Shown in pieces: positions 47,906-55,891 of a DNA stretch of 55,891 nt. Origin of the DNA: Candidatus Nyctobacter psychrophilus (GTDB lineage: Bacteria > Vulcanimicrobiota > Vulcanimicrobiia > Vulcanimicrobiales > Vulcanimicrobiaceae); the NCBI GenBank assembly GCA_014305025.1, contig JACRTY010000052.1:1-55891 (forward strand), written 5' to 3'. A program made the translations under genes and the position numbers. Position 1 is the first letter of the stretch, and every line of letters starts with the position of its first letter. A model generated the notes under the pieces. That model searched no databases and was not told the origin of the DNA. It saw only the letters and a program-made list of their open reading frames with translations.

Positions 47906-49032
47906 CGGTGCCGTTCGCCGGCGGGCGCGACTTCGTGTCTCGCGCCGCCGGCGAACGGGAACGCCATGCTGGCATCATAGGAACCGCAATCGGCGATCAC
48001 CAGGCGGTCGCCCGGCGCCAGGCCGTCCGGCAACGCGACGTCGCGGGCGACCACGTCGTACTCGAGGCAGAGCGGACCGAGGATGCGTCCTGCACCGCGC
48101 TCGACGGGCGCGAGCATGCCGTCCGCCGCCCAATACATGCGGTGCGGATACGTCTCCAGATGCGGCAACTCGGAAAAACCGGCATCCACGACGGCTTCGC
48201 CGCGGCCGGCGCGAACCTCGAGCACGCTGCACAACAGCGCTTCGCACGGCGTTGAGACCGACTGTCCCGGTTCAACGATCACCGTGGTGAGCCCGGGCAA
48301 CACGCTTCCGAGCAGCAGCCGCAAAGCCGGAACATCGTGCTCGAGCACGCGCTCGAGTGAGGCCGGCGTCCAACCGCCGCCGAGGTCGAGCACGGCGAGG
48401 CTTCGGCCGCTCTCACGCGCCAAAGCCGCCGCGGAGTCAACGAACGAGCCCGCCAGTTCGAGCCAGGTGCGCGGCCGGTAATCCTCGCTGCGCACGTGCA
48501 TCGAGGCGCCGACGGTAAGTCCGGGCTCAGCCGCACGCATCAGCGCCGCAGCGTCGGGGACTTCATCGAACGGAATCCCGAAGCGCGACGGGACGGCCGC
48601 CGGCCGGAGCCGGACGCCGACCAGCGCCGCCGGGCGTTCAGCCAGATAGAGCGCGAGGGCTTCGAGCGAATCGGCGAAGGCTGCGCCGAGCGGCGCGTCC
48701 AGCTCCGCGCGGCGGCAGGGTCGCGGGCCGTTATAGATGATGTCGCCGCAAGGATAGCCGGCCTCGCGCGCGGCCGCCACTTCGGCGGGCGAAATGGTCT
48801 CGGCAAGGAAGCCAGCGGCCCGGGCGGCGCGCAAAAAGGCCGGCCGAGGATTCGTCTTGACGCTATAGGCCGGCCGAAACGGCAGCATCGTGGCCTTGGG
48901 GTGCGCCCGCGCTGCGATCGTTTCCAGACGGCGTTCGAGCAACTCGAGCAACACCAGGCGCAACGGCGTCGCTGCGCCGGAGCCGGCCGCGGCGACCGCT
49001 CGGCCCAGTTCGCGCCCGAACGTTGTCGACAC
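47902..49032 (-). CDS. fold-type III PLP-dependent decarboxylase-like enzyme
   Basis: This 376-residue protein has the alanine-racemase/ornithine-diaminopimelate decarboxylase plan. The PLP lysine is K59 in YSVKTNPRP, GFLAETISPAEV follows, and GRSLAVLDLGGGW is the phosphate loop. EPGQSV and the closing CGSYDASMAF follow. The substrate-specificity region is not close enough to DapDC (LysA) or ODC to name the amino acid. ATG 49032 is divergent from the glycosyltransferase (79 bases). The neighbours (glycosyltransferase, YcgG oxygenase, DUF1989) raise the possibility of a small amine or N-oxygenated metabolite pathway. Confidence 0.85.
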   Translation of the reverse strand: MSTTFGRELGRAVAAAGSGAATPLRLVLLELLERRLETIAARAHPKATMLPFRPAYSVKTNPRPAFLRAARAAGFLAETISPAEVAAAREAGYPCGDIIYNGPRPCRRAELDAPLGAAFADSLEALALYLAERPAALVGVRLRPAAVPSRFGIPFDEVPDAAALMRAAEPGLTVGASMHVRSEDYRPRTWLELAGSFVDSAAALARESGRSLAVLDLGGGWTPASLERVLEHDVPALRLLLGSVLPGLTTVIVEPGQSVSTPCEALLCSVLEVRAGRGEAVVDAGFSELPHLETYPHRMYWAADGMLAPVERGAGRILGPLCLEYDVVARDVALPDGLAPGDRLVIADCGSYDASMAFPFAGGARHEVAPAGERHR

Positions 49033-49111
49033 GTCGCAGGACGTACCCGCCTGCGGCCAAGCAGGGCGAGCAAGTTTGGGGCGGCGGCCAGCGGATACAA
49101 ACGACCCTGAA

Positions 49112-50053
49112 ATGACCTCCCGCCCCGCGCGGATCTGTTATGTGGTTCCCTTCCGGCGTTGGAACCGCGAGCCGCTCGGAGAATTCGGCGACTATCTTGC
49201 GGCCCTGCCCGACGAGGTCGATGCCGTCGTCGTCGACGGCTCCGGGCCTGCGCTGTTCGACTATCATGCTGCCGGGCTGCCGTCGCGCGTGCGACACGTG
49301 CGCCTTCAACCACGCGACGTCACCCTCAATGGAAAGGTTGGCGGCGTCTGCGCCGGCATCGCGCTGGCAACGTGCGAATGCGTCGTCGTCGCCGACGACG
49401 ACGTCCGTTACGACGCGGCCGCGTTGCGAGCGCTCGGCGCGGCTCTGGACGGCGCCGACGTCGTCCGGCCGCAAAATTACTTCGAGCCGGCACCGTGGCA
49501 TGCCATCTGGGATACGTCCCGCACCCTATTGGCCCGGATCAGCGGCGGCGATTGGCCCGGTACGCTCGCCGTTCGCAAGTCGACGTTCGGACGCACGAAC
49601 GGCTATGCCGGCGATGTCTTGTTCGAGAACCTCGAATTGGTTCGCGCAATACGACGGGCCGGGGGCCGTGAACGCGTCGCGTACGATGTGTACGTGGGCC
49701 GGCGACCACCGACCGTGCGCCGGTTCTGCGAGCAGCGCGTGCGGCAAGCCTACGATGAGTTCGCGCGGCCCCTCCGGTTGGCCGCGTTCTTGACGATCGT
49801 ACCGCTGCTCTGCGTCGCTCTCGCAACGCAGCGCTGGCGCACGATTGCCGGCGTTACCGCAGCGATCGTGGTGGCCGCCGAATGTGGACGCCGCCGCGCC
49901 GGAGGACGTGCCTATTTTGCGGCGGCGGCATCGTTTGCCGCTCCACTGTGGCTGCTCGAACGCGGCATTTGCAGTTGGCTCGCGCTCGACCGCCGCTATC
50001 GTTGCGGCGGCATACGGTATGCAGGGTGCGTTTTGCGGCGCGCGGCGGCATGA
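49112..50053 (+). CDS. family 2-type glycosyltransferase with C-terminal membrane helices
   Basis: Residues 1-215 form a GT-A fold (ICYVVPFRRWN, then the first Asp in EVDAVVVDGSG, the nucleotide-sugar DxD-like VVVADDDVRYD and ENLELVRAIRRAG). About residues 225-290 hold two or three membrane helices (LAAFLTIVPLLCVALA, TIAGVTAAIVVAA, AAAASFAAPLWLL). The product should glycosylate a lipid or exported substrate at the inner membrane. ATG 49112 gives 313 residues. The stop overlaps the next gene (ATGA), so the glycosyltransferase, YcgG and DUF1989 genes appear translation-coupled. Confidence 0.85.
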   Translation: MTSRPARICYVVPFRRWNREPLGEFGDYLAALPDEVDAVVVDGSGPALFDYHAAGLPSRVRHVRLQPRDVTLNGKVGGVCAGIALATCECVVVADDDVRYDAAALRALGAALDGADVVRPQNYFEPAPWHAIWDTSRTLLARISGGDWPGTLAVRKSTFGRTNGYAGDVLFENLELVRAIRRAGGRERVAYDVYVGRRPPTVRRFCEQRVRQAYDEFARPLRLAAFLTIVPLLCVALATQRWRTIAGVTAAIVVAAECGRRRAGGRAYFAAAASFAAPLWLLERGICSWLALDRRYRCGGIRYAGCVLRRAAA

Positions 50054-50844
50054 GCACGGCCGACGAACTGCAATGGGTGTGGGAGCATAATCCGTTTTCG
50101 TCCGAGCTCGCTAAAGCGCATAGCACGTACGCGGCCTATGACGGAACCGCTCTGGTGCGGTTGCTGGAAACCGCGCCGCCCAGTCCCTTTGCGCGCACCG
50201 CCCATACGGCGTTTCGCGGGTTCGTGAGCGATGAGGCATTCTCGTGTTTGGGCGCGCGCGCTGCGATTTCGCGCCGCAGCTATCGCTTCGGTGCCTACCG
50301 CCGTCTCGACGACAACGACGTCACGGCTGGACTCGCGCGCGATCTCTTCGCTTTCGTTACGGAGCGGCGAGGGTTCGGTTCGACGTTCACGACCTACGTC
50401 GCGACCTTTGCCGAAAGTGCGAGCGATGCGGAAGCGGAGCGTTCGTTCGAACGCGCACTGTGGGGCCAGCTCCAGCGTCTGCATGACCTGGATCGACAGT
50501 TTCACGCCTGGGACGCGCGCGTCGCGTGCGATCCCGAGGACCCGCGCTTCTCCTATAGTTTCGCCGGGACGGCGTTCTTCGTCGTGGGCTTGCACCCGCA
50601 CAGTCCCCGCCGCGCGCGGCGCTTCGCGTGGCCCACTCTGGTTTTCAATGCACACGAACAATTCGAGCAACTGCGCGCCGACGGCTCGTTTTCACGTCTT
50701 CAAACGCGCATCCGAGAACGAGAACTGGCGCTCGACGGTTCGTTGAATTTCAACTTGACCGAATATGGCGAGCGCTCGGAAGCGCGCCAATATGCCGGAC
50801 ACCCGGTGCCTGATGACTGGCGATGCCCGTTCCGGCCGCGCTGA
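50050..50844 (+). CDS. YqcI/YcgG family protein (GntA-like heme N-oxygenase)
   Basis: This 264-residue protein has the whole YqcI/YcgG pattern: PFARTAHTAFRG, FERALWGQLQRLHDLD, FSYSFAGTAFFVVGLHPHS, RRFAWPTLVFNAHEQFEQLR and GSLNFNLTEYG. The end is QYAGHPVPDDWRCPF. Within this family GntA is a heme-dependent N-hydroxylase of the guanitoxin pathway, acting on a guanidine group, so N-oxygenation is a fair expectation. The true substrate is unknown. ATG 50050 overlaps the glycosyltransferase stop by 4 bases; the 3' end overlaps the DUF1989 gene by 22 bases. Confidence 0.9.
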   Translation: MSTADELQWVWEHNPFSSELAKAHSTYAAYDGTALVRLLETAPPSPFARTAHTAFRGFVSDEAFSCLGARAAISRRSYRFGAYRRLDDNDVTAGLARDLFAFVTERRGFGSTFTTYVATFAESASDAEAERSFERALWGQLQRLHDLDRQFHAWDARVACDPEDPRFSYSFAGTAFFVVGLHPHSPRRARRFAWPTLVFNAHEQFEQLRADGSFSRLQTRIRERELALDGSLNFNLTEYGERSEARQYAGHPVPDDWRCPFRPR

Positions 50845-51464
50845 ACCGGCTGGCGCCGCAGAGCGGAACGGCGTTTCGCCTGTGCGCCGGTGACACGCTG
50901 GTGGTCGCGGATCCGTGCGGGGAGCAAGTCGCGGACGTGATTGCCTTCGCCGCCGACGACCTGGGCGAGAGCCTGTCGTCGGGCCGCAGTCTCGATTACG
51001 CCCAGACGCTCTATCTCACCACCGGACACGTGCTCTATTCCAATCGCAGCCGCGCGATGTTCACCATCGTGGAAGACACCGTAGGCCGACACGATTTCTT
51101 GCTGACGCCGTGCAGTCAGCAGACGTTCGAGATCCTCTATGGCCGGCGCGAACCACATCCGAGCTGCCTCGCCAACCTGTCGCTGGCGTTAGCGCCATGG
51201 GGCATCGGCGAAGATGCCATCGGCACGACCTTCAACGTCTTCATGAACGTCGAGATCGGCCCCGACGGACGCTTGGCCGTTTGGCCCCCGCGTTCGCGTG
51301 CCGGCGACCGCATCGCACTACGCGCCGAGGTCGACCTGATCGCCGGCCTGACGGCGTGTTCGGCGGAACTATCCAACAACGGCAGCTTCAAACCGATCGA
51401 CTGGACCATTCGTTCGGCCCCTCGTCCTCGAGCGTCTGGGCCAAATCCGGGCAAAGGTCCCTAA
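50823..51464 (+). CDS. DUF1989 (urea carboxylase-associated) protein
   Basis: The 213-residue product has the DUF1989 sequence course: GTAFRLCAGDTLVVADPCGEQVADV (fragmentary match), SSGRSLDYAQTLYLTTGHVLYSN, LLTPCSQQTFEILYG, HPSCLANLSLALAPWG and FNVFMNVEIGPDG. The conserved Cys, His and Asn residues are kept and could bind metal. Family members accompany urea or guanidine metabolism (urea carboxylase) and YcgG proteins. ATG 50823 lies inside the YcgG-type gene, so the two are tightly coupled. The last 20 residues are disordered and Pro/Arg-rich. Confidence 0.88.
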   Translation: MPVPAALNRLAPQSGTAFRLCAGDTLVVADPCGEQVADVIAFAADDLGESLSSGRSLDYAQTLYLTTGHVLYSNRSRAMFTIVEDTVGRHDFLLTPCSQQTFEILYGRREPHPSCLANLSLALAPWGIGEDAIGTTFNVFMNVEIGPDGRLAVWPPRSRAGDRIALRAEVDLIAGLTACSAELSNNGSFKPIDWTIRSAPRPRASGPNPGKGP

Positions 51465-51484
51465 CGTTTGCAAGGTGGCGCCGT

Positions 51485-51967
51485 ATGTCCCCTACCGTAC
51501 ATGGGTACACGGGCCGGGTGTTCTTGGAAACGCGAGGGGCAAACGTGGCGGCTGGCTGGGCGACCTGGACTCTCAAACGCGGCGCCTTCACCGAAGCTGC
51601 GGTCGCGCGCAAGGAATTCGTCGCCCACCTGCGACAGGGTGCCGCAACGGACGCCGACTATAGCGCCGCGGAACTGATCTTCGGCGAACTGGTGGCCAAT
51701 GCGCTCACGCACGCCCGCGTCCGCGCCGTCGTGCGGCTGTGGTTCAACGACTGGGCCCACCTGTCGGTGCACGATGACGGCGGCAGCTTCGCCGAACGGG
51801 TGATAACGCCCGCGGCCCTCGAAGCCCAAAGCGGCCGCGGGTTGTACATCGTCAAGGCTCTGGCCCGCGCCATGCGCATCGAAGGCACCGGCACCGGCTG
51901 GGTGGTTACCGCGGAGCTCCCCGTGGCGGCTAAGAGCGACGCTTCGGACCTGCGCAAAATGGCTTAG
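51485..51967 (+). CDS. RsbW-like anti-sigma-factor ATPase
   Basis: This 160-residue GHKL ATPase without kinase dimerisation helices has the N box ELVANALTHAR, G1-like VHDDGGSF and the short G2 SGRGLYIVKAL. This is the plan of RsbW/SpoIIAB-type anti-sigma regulators, which bind a sigma factor or phosphorylate a STAS antagonist. It starts at ATG 51485, 20 bases after the DUF1989 stop and in the same direction. A STAS-domain gene lies about 330 bases downstream, so a partner-switch pair is plausible. Its stop overlaps the end of the broken Crp gene by 4 bases. Confidence 0.88.
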   Translation: MSPTVHGYTGRVFLETRGANVAAGWATWTLKRGAFTEAAVARKEFVAHLRQGAATDADYSAAELIFGELVANALTHARVRAVVRLWFNDWAHLSVHDDGGSFAERVITPAALEAQSGRGLYIVKALARAMRIEGTGTGWVVTAELPVAAKSDASDLRKMA

Positions 51968-52301
51968 TGCGGCGGCCCGAGGTCCGGGCCGAGGCTGCAG
52001 TCGGCGGCGACGTTGCCGTCGGGCGTGACTGCATCTCCGAAGACGTCCCGCTCGCGGGCGTGGACGGGCTCGTGAAAGATTCGGTTGAGCTCACGCGTCG
52101 TAACGCCGTAGCATTCGCACGCGGCCGATTCCAAGCCGGTCCGGTCGCTGATGCGCACGTGCCCGCGCGAATACGTGATGAAGCCGGCATTCTGCAGGGT
52201 CGCCGCAGCGACGCTGACGCCGGGACGGCGCACTCCGAGCATCATGGCCAGGAACTCGTGGGTGAGCGAAAAGTCGTCTCGGCCGACGCGGTCGTGGGTG
52301 G
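51964..52301 (-). pseudogene. Crp/Fnr regulator remnant (DNA-binding half only)
   Basis: The minus frame encodes THDRVGRDDFSLTHEFL, AMMLGVRRPGVSVAAATLQ, GFITYSRGHVRISDRTGLE and SAACECYGV. This is the helix-turn-helix half of a Crp/Fnr regulator of the type that ends in 'LE..CECY'. The cyclic-nucleotide-binding half (about 140 residues) is missing. Upstream of Thr (about 52299) the frame is antisense to the STAS gene and shows no Crp similarity. The gene was evidently cut at about 52300 by a rearrangement. A stable HTH-only product is possible but unlikely. Confidence 0.7.
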
Positions 52302-52648
52302 AGAACGCCGGCGGCGCGATCATCGTCAAGGTCCGCGGCGAACTCGACATCAGCGGGCGCGATGCATTTCGTCGAGCACTGACGTGCGCAAGCAGCGGCT
52401 CCACCGGAGCGGTCATCGTGTCGCTCGAAGACTGTTCGTACTGCGATTGCAGCGCCGTCGGCGTGATCGCCGCCCTCCGTCACACGATTGGTTCTCGTCT
52501 GCACGTCGTCATACCGGAAAGCAGCCCGCTGCGCCGCCTCTTTGATCTCTGCGGACTGCTCACGGCGTTGGACGTCGCGCCGTCGCTGACGCAAACACTG
52601 CCGCGCACGACCTTCAACGCGGCAGCGCAACACGCGCTGTCTGCCTAG
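52298..52648 (+). CDS. STAS-domain anti-sigma factor antagonist
   Basis: This 116-residue STAS domain reads GGAIIVKVRGELDISG, then AVIVSLEDCSYCDCSAVGVIAAL, where the usual DSS phospho-site reads CDCS, and RLFDLCGLLTAL. These strands and helix match RsbV/SpoIIAA-type antagonists, which bind RsbW-like kinases. The serine of CDCSAVG is the probable phosphorylation site. The only near start is GTG 52298, which lies on the broken edge of the Crp remnant. The first four codons may therefore be borrowed sequence; translation efficiency is unclear. It probably partners the RsbW-like protein upstream. Confidence 0.78.
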   Translation: MENAGGAIIVKVRGELDISGRDAFRRALTCASSGSTGAVIVSLEDCSYCDCSAVGVIAALRHTIGSRLHVVIPESSPLRRLFDLCGLLTALDVAPSLTQTLPRTTFNAAAQHALSA

Positions 52649-52652
52649 GGCG

Positions 52653-53576
52653 TTAGGCACCCCGCGCGGCCGGCTCACTCTTCGGGCGACGGGACGGGAA
52701 GGTAAGTTCCGCCACGCCCGACTTGTCGAGATCGCCCAAGCCCAGCATCACCATGCTTTCGTACTGAGCGGCGGCCGCTTCGGCGAGCGGCAGAACGAGA
52801 TCGACGTCGTCGGCGAGCGCCGTCGCGATGCGCGAATCCTTGGCGGCGTGCGCCGCCGAAAAGTACGTGGCGTGGTCGCGGTTCTGCATGTCGGCGCCGT
52901 CGGTCTCGAGAACGCGCGAGGCGGCACCGGTTTGCGCGAATACTTCGCGCAGCATCGCAAGATCGAGTCCCAGCGCCTCGCCCAGCCCCAAACCCTCCGC
53001 CAAACCCGCGGTGTTCACGTTCATCACCATGTTGACGAGCGCTTTGACCTGCGCCGCTTTTCCGGCGCTCCCGATATACCGCAATGAGCCGCTCAAAGCT
53101 TCGAGCAACGGCCGCGTCCGTTCGAATGCTTCACGCTTGCCGCCGATCATCAAGTACAGCGTGCCGTTGCGAGCCTGATCGATCGAACTGGCCATGCAGG
53201 CTTCGATCGCGTCGGCACCGGCCGCATTGGCCAGCTTCTCCACGTCCACGTGGACGCTCGGCGTAATGGTCGCGCAGTTCACGAATACTTTTCCCGTCGC
53301 ATCCGCGAGCAACGAGTCGCCGCTCGCTGCAAAGATCTCACGCATTGCCTCGTCGTCGCTCACGACCGTAATCACGACGTCGGCGCTTGGCGTCACGTCG
53401 ACGAGCCGTTGCACGTGCCGTGCGCCGGTCGCACGCGCGACGTCGGCCGCGGCTGCGGCGGATCGATCGTACACGGCAGCAAGGCGAAAACCGCACTCGT
53501 GCAAGTGCCGCGCCATGTTCGCACCCATGCGGCCGACGCCCACGAACGCGACTGAAGGTAACGTCTGCTCGGGCAT
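52653..53576 (-). CDS. 3-hydroxyisobutyrate dehydrogenase-like (beta-hydroxyacid dehydrogenase) oxidoreductase
   Basis: This 307-residue NAD(P)-dependent dehydrogenase begins with the Rossmann motif FVGVGRMGANMARHL (residues 9-23). The catalytic lysine is in AAQVKALVNMVMNVN, and the C-terminal helical domain ends with GLGDLDKSGV. The usual substrate block DAPVSGG reads EACMASSIDQA, a marked change that may alter the substrate. ATG 53576 is divergent from the TonB receptor by 40 bases. Valine breakdown would link it to the isobutyryl-CoA-type mutase, but the two are 6 kb apart and no other valine genes are present. Confidence 0.86.
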   Translation of the reverse strand: MPEQTLPSVAFVGVGRMGANMARHLHECGFRLAAVYDRSAAAAADVARATGARHVQRLVDVTPSADVVITVVSDDEAMREIFAASGDSLLADATGKVFVNCATITPSVHVDVEKLANAAGADAIEACMASSIDQARNGTLYLMIGGKREAFERTRPLLEALSGSLRYIGSAGKAAQVKALVNMVMNVNTAGLAEGLGLGEALGLDLAMLREVFAQTGAASRVLETDGADMQNRDHATYFSAAHAAKDSRIATALADDVDLVLPLAEAAAAQYESMVMLGLGDLDKSGVAELTFPSRRPKSEPAARGA

Positions 53577-53616
53577 GGCGAAGGCTTCGCCGCCCGCATA
53601 ACGCAACTCTGCGGCC

Positions 53617-55830
53617 GTGCTGCTCGCTTCCATGTTCGTGCTGGCGGCCGTCTGGGGAACGGTGCAGCAACCGCTCACGATCAGCGATGCGAGCGGCGCG
53701 CCCGTCCCCGGAGCGCGCGCCGACTTCGTCGATGCGGTACGGCGCCACGACGTCGAAAGCAGCGACGCCGCGGGGCGCGTAGCGGCGCGCGCGAATTTCA
53801 TTCCGCTTGCGGTCGACGTGTCGCGCGCGGGCTACCGTCCCGTCCACGTTACGCTCGCCGCCGGCGCTCCGGGGCGCGTTACGCTCGAACGGGTGTTGCC
53901 GGTCATCGGCATCGTCAGCGTCGCGACCGGGTCGGCCAGGAGTCAACACGCAGCGCCGCTGGCGACCTCCGTGCTCGACCGCGCCGCACTTGCCACCGCG
54001 CCCGCCATGACGACCGATCGTGCCCTGCGCCAACTGCCCGGCTTCGATCGCACGCGCAGCAACAGCGCCTTCACGAACTACGGTCAGCTGCGCGCGTCGT
54101 TCGGGGGCGCCGGCACCGATCGCGCGACGGTGCTCGTCGACGGCGTCCCGGCGCAGGATGGGTTCGGCGGTCAGATCGACTGGCAGGCGTATCCCGTCGG
54201 CGAGATCGAGCGCGTCGAACTCTTGCGCGGCGCCGGCTCGGCGCTGTACGGCTCGGGCGCGATCGGCGGCGTGCTGGCGCTCGACACGTTCGCACCCCAG
54301 ACCGGTCGCGATGCGCTTGCCGGAGGCCGCGCCGACGTTGCGGCCGGCACCCATGCCGGTGCCGATGAGGGCGTGCAGGTACGAACGCCGCTCGGGCGCG
54401 ATGCCGGCGCTTCACTTTCGGCTACGTCGACCTATTTCGCGTACCGCGACTTGCCGCCGGCATACGCGTCGCCGCGGGACCATCCCGCGGTCGCCTCGAG
54501 CGGCACGACGCACGCCCGGCTGCGTTACGACCACGGCGCCACGACGCTGGACGGTTCGGTGCTCTTCGCCTCCGATCACCAAGACGAAGGCCGCACGAAC
54601 TACACCTTCGATCGAACGTTGCGGCAAGAAAACGTCGCCGCGACGCAACGCATCGGCGCGGCGCTGGCGCGACTGCGCTATTACGTGCGCGACACGACGG
54701 TCTATAATCTCGCCGACCAATTTCCCACCAAGCCGACGGTCCTGCGGTACCGCCAGCACGTTCCGACCGGCGAAAGCGGCTTCGGCGCAGCGCTCGGCGC
54801 GCAGCCGGGACGCACGGACCTCGCGATACTCGTCGATCAGCGCCGGGTCAACGGCCTGAGCCAACAGTACGGCGCCGACGGTCAGACGTTGCAGGCGTTC
54901 GGAAGCGGGGTCGCACTGCTGCAGGGCATTGGGTTCCAGGCTACGTTCCACGCAGCGCGGCTCGAAGCGCTCGTCGGCACGCGGGCCGATCGCGTGCGCT
55001 ACGACGATCTAGCCCTAGAAACCATTGCGCAGGGAAGGACGACGTCCCAGGCCGTTGCGGGACACGCCGCGGGCGCGATTTCGCCGCGCGTCGCGCTGCG
55101 TTACGACGTCGCTCCGCGCATCGCCCTGCGGGTGTCGAGCGGCGGCGGTTTTCGCGCGCCATATCTGAACGAACTCGTCCGCGGCTTCAACGTCGGCGCG
55201 GTCGTCATGGCGCCCAATCCCGACCTCGTTCCCGAGCGCAGCCGCACCGACGACGCGGGCATCGACGTGCTGCTCGGCAATGGGCGGCTGGCCTTCGACG
55301 TCACGCAGGTGCGCGTGAGCGACGCCATCGCGTTCCGCACGATCACGCCGACCTTGATGCGCCGCGAGAACGTCGGTCGTACGCAGACCGATGGTGAAAC
55401 GCTCACCTTCGCGCAGCCGCTCTCCGCGTGCACGCGCCTGCGCCTGTCGGGAACGTCGCAGTACGCGCGCGTTACGAGCGGCGCGCCGCAGGTCGTCGGA
55501 AAACGGCTGGCGCTCGTGCCCGAACGCTCGGCGAGCATCGGAATGGACGGCGCAGGCAGCGGCCCTTTCGGATTCTCCGTCGACGGCTCGTACATCGGCC
55601 AGACGTACTACGATGATCTGCAAAGGCAGCCGCTCGGCGCCGCCTTGCTCATCGGTGCAACGCTGCGAGCGACGACTCGCTCGGGCACCACCTTTTCGCT
55701 GGTCGGCGATAACCTCACGCAGCAGCGCTACCTCTCGAGCATCGACCGATACGGCGAACCGCTGACCGTTGCGCTGCGCGTCGGGATTCCGCTCGGCGCC
55801 ATGCATCGCGCGCCAGCGACGTGCTGGTAG
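53617..55830 (+). CDS. TonB-dependent outer-membrane receptor
   Basis: The 737-residue protein has a signal peptide (LLASMFVLAAVWG) and a short carboxypeptidase-regulatory-like beta domain (about 20-95, with SDASGAPVPGARADF). The plug domain (about 105-230; ATVLVDGVPAQDGFGG, VELLRGAGSALYGSGAIGGVLAL) and a 22-strand barrel end with DNLTQQRYLSS and a final beta strand. It imports a large ligand such as siderophore, B12 or glycan, powered by TonB. GTG 53617 is the likely start; ATG 53632 is also possible. No siderophore genes are nearby; B12 is attractive because of the mutase, but this is only a guess. Confidence 0.92.
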   Translation: MLLASMFVLAAVWGTVQQPLTISDASGAPVPGARADFVDAVRRHDVESSDAAGRVAARANFIPLAVDVSRAGYRPVHVTLAAGAPGRVTLERVLPVIGIVSVATGSARSQHAAPLATSVLDRAALATAPAMTTDRALRQLPGFDRTRSNSAFTNYGQLRASFGGAGTDRATVLVDGVPAQDGFGGQIDWQAYPVGEIERVELLRGAGSALYGSGAIGGVLALDTFAPQTGRDALAGGRADVAAGTHAGADEGVQVRTPLGRDAGASLSATSTYFAYRDLPPAYASPRDHPAVASSGTTHARLRYDHGATTLDGSVLFASDHQDEGRTNYTFDRTLRQENVAATQRIGAALARLRYYVRDTTVYNLADQFPTKPTVLRYRQHVPTGESGFGAALGAQPGRTDLAILVDQRRVNGLSQQYGADGQTLQAFGSGVALLQGIGFQATFHAARLEALVGTRADRVRYDDLALETIAQGRTTSQAVAGHAAGAISPRVALRYDVAPRIALRVSSGGGFRAPYLNELVRGFNVGAVVMAPNPDLVPERSRTDDAGIDVLLGNGRLAFDVTQVRVSDAIAFRTITPTLMRRENVGRTQTDGETLTFAQPLSACTRLRLSGTSQYARVTSGAPQVVGKRLALVPERSASIGMDGAGSGPFGFSVDGSYIGQTYYDDLQRQPLGAALLIGATLRATTRSGTTFSLVGDNLTQQRYLSSIDRYGEPLTVALRVGIPLGAMHRAPATCW

Positions 55831-55868
55831 TTTTCCAGGGTCTACTGGAATCGTAGTGGGCGATTGAA

Positions 55869-55883
55869 GGGCGCACAGCGCCC
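55869..55883. terminator. hairpin after the receptor gene
   Basis: GGGCGC and GCGCCC form a perfect 6-bp stem around ACA, 39 bases past the receptor stop. No T run follows within the window, so it is a possible but weak terminator. Confidence 0.3.
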
Positions 55884-55891
55884 GGATCGCA

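Overview
The window is GC-rich bacterial chromosome with densely packed, often overlapping genes. TonB-dependent receptor, secretin, squalene-hopene cyclase, ThyX and a split B12-dependent mutase together suggest a diderm, hopanoid-making, mostly aerobic soil-type bacterium. Gene content and style remind me of Candidatus Eremiobacterota (WPS-2) genomes, but this is inference without any marker-gene comparison.

Layout. (1) 1-1470 is an accessory patch: a cut-off gene end, an unknown small ORF, the wreck of a TOTE-type primase and a truncated IS3 orfA. It lies directly beyond the 3' end of two tandem tRNA genes (Glu and CAU) that are processed from the 3' end of the enolase transcript. (2) 1639-9800 is housekeeping: eno, ndk, biotin ligase, an archaemetzincin, acpS, the NAD(P)HX repair enzyme and ligA. 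(3) A 157-bp MITE-like element sits at 9796-9952 inside a CTAG duplication. (4) 10423-17460 holds a complete histidine-utilisation route (hutF, hutI, hutG, hutH, hutU). It is headed by a TetR regulator that faces squalene-hopene cyclase across a perfect 12-bp inverted repeat. (5) 20246-33474 holds a secretin with an unusual C-terminal domain, two HAD hydrolases, uvrA, an MBL-cupin fusion, a DUF29 protein, uvrB and a two-component system. (6) 33808-36937 is the prs-rplY-pth run. (7) 46425 down to 36983 is one long co-directional run: acyl-CoA mutase large subunit, two paralogous secreted proteins, B12-binding mutase subunit, gltX, glmU, thyX, a peroxiredoxin, an M48-like membrane protein and tag. 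(8) 46622-55830 carries a DUF4331 protein, a PLP decarboxylase, a glycosyltransferase/YcgG-type N-oxygenase/DUF1989 run, an RsbW-like and a STAS protein around a broken Crp gene, a beta-hydroxyacid dehydrogenase-like protein and a TonB-dependent receptor.

The most striking observation is the peroxiredoxin at 38828-39328. An in-frame TGA occupies exactly the peroxidatic cysteine position of an AhpE-like protein. A 7-bp perfect hairpin follows at the spacing expected of a bacterial SECIS element, which suggests a selenocysteine peroxiredoxin. Next is gltX, whose class-I signature region has no ATG, GTG, TTG or CTG start available; the only initiator-like codon is ATC. Two metalloprotease-like proteins have altered HExxH motifs (HDLGH in the archaemetzincin, REFGH in the M48 protein).
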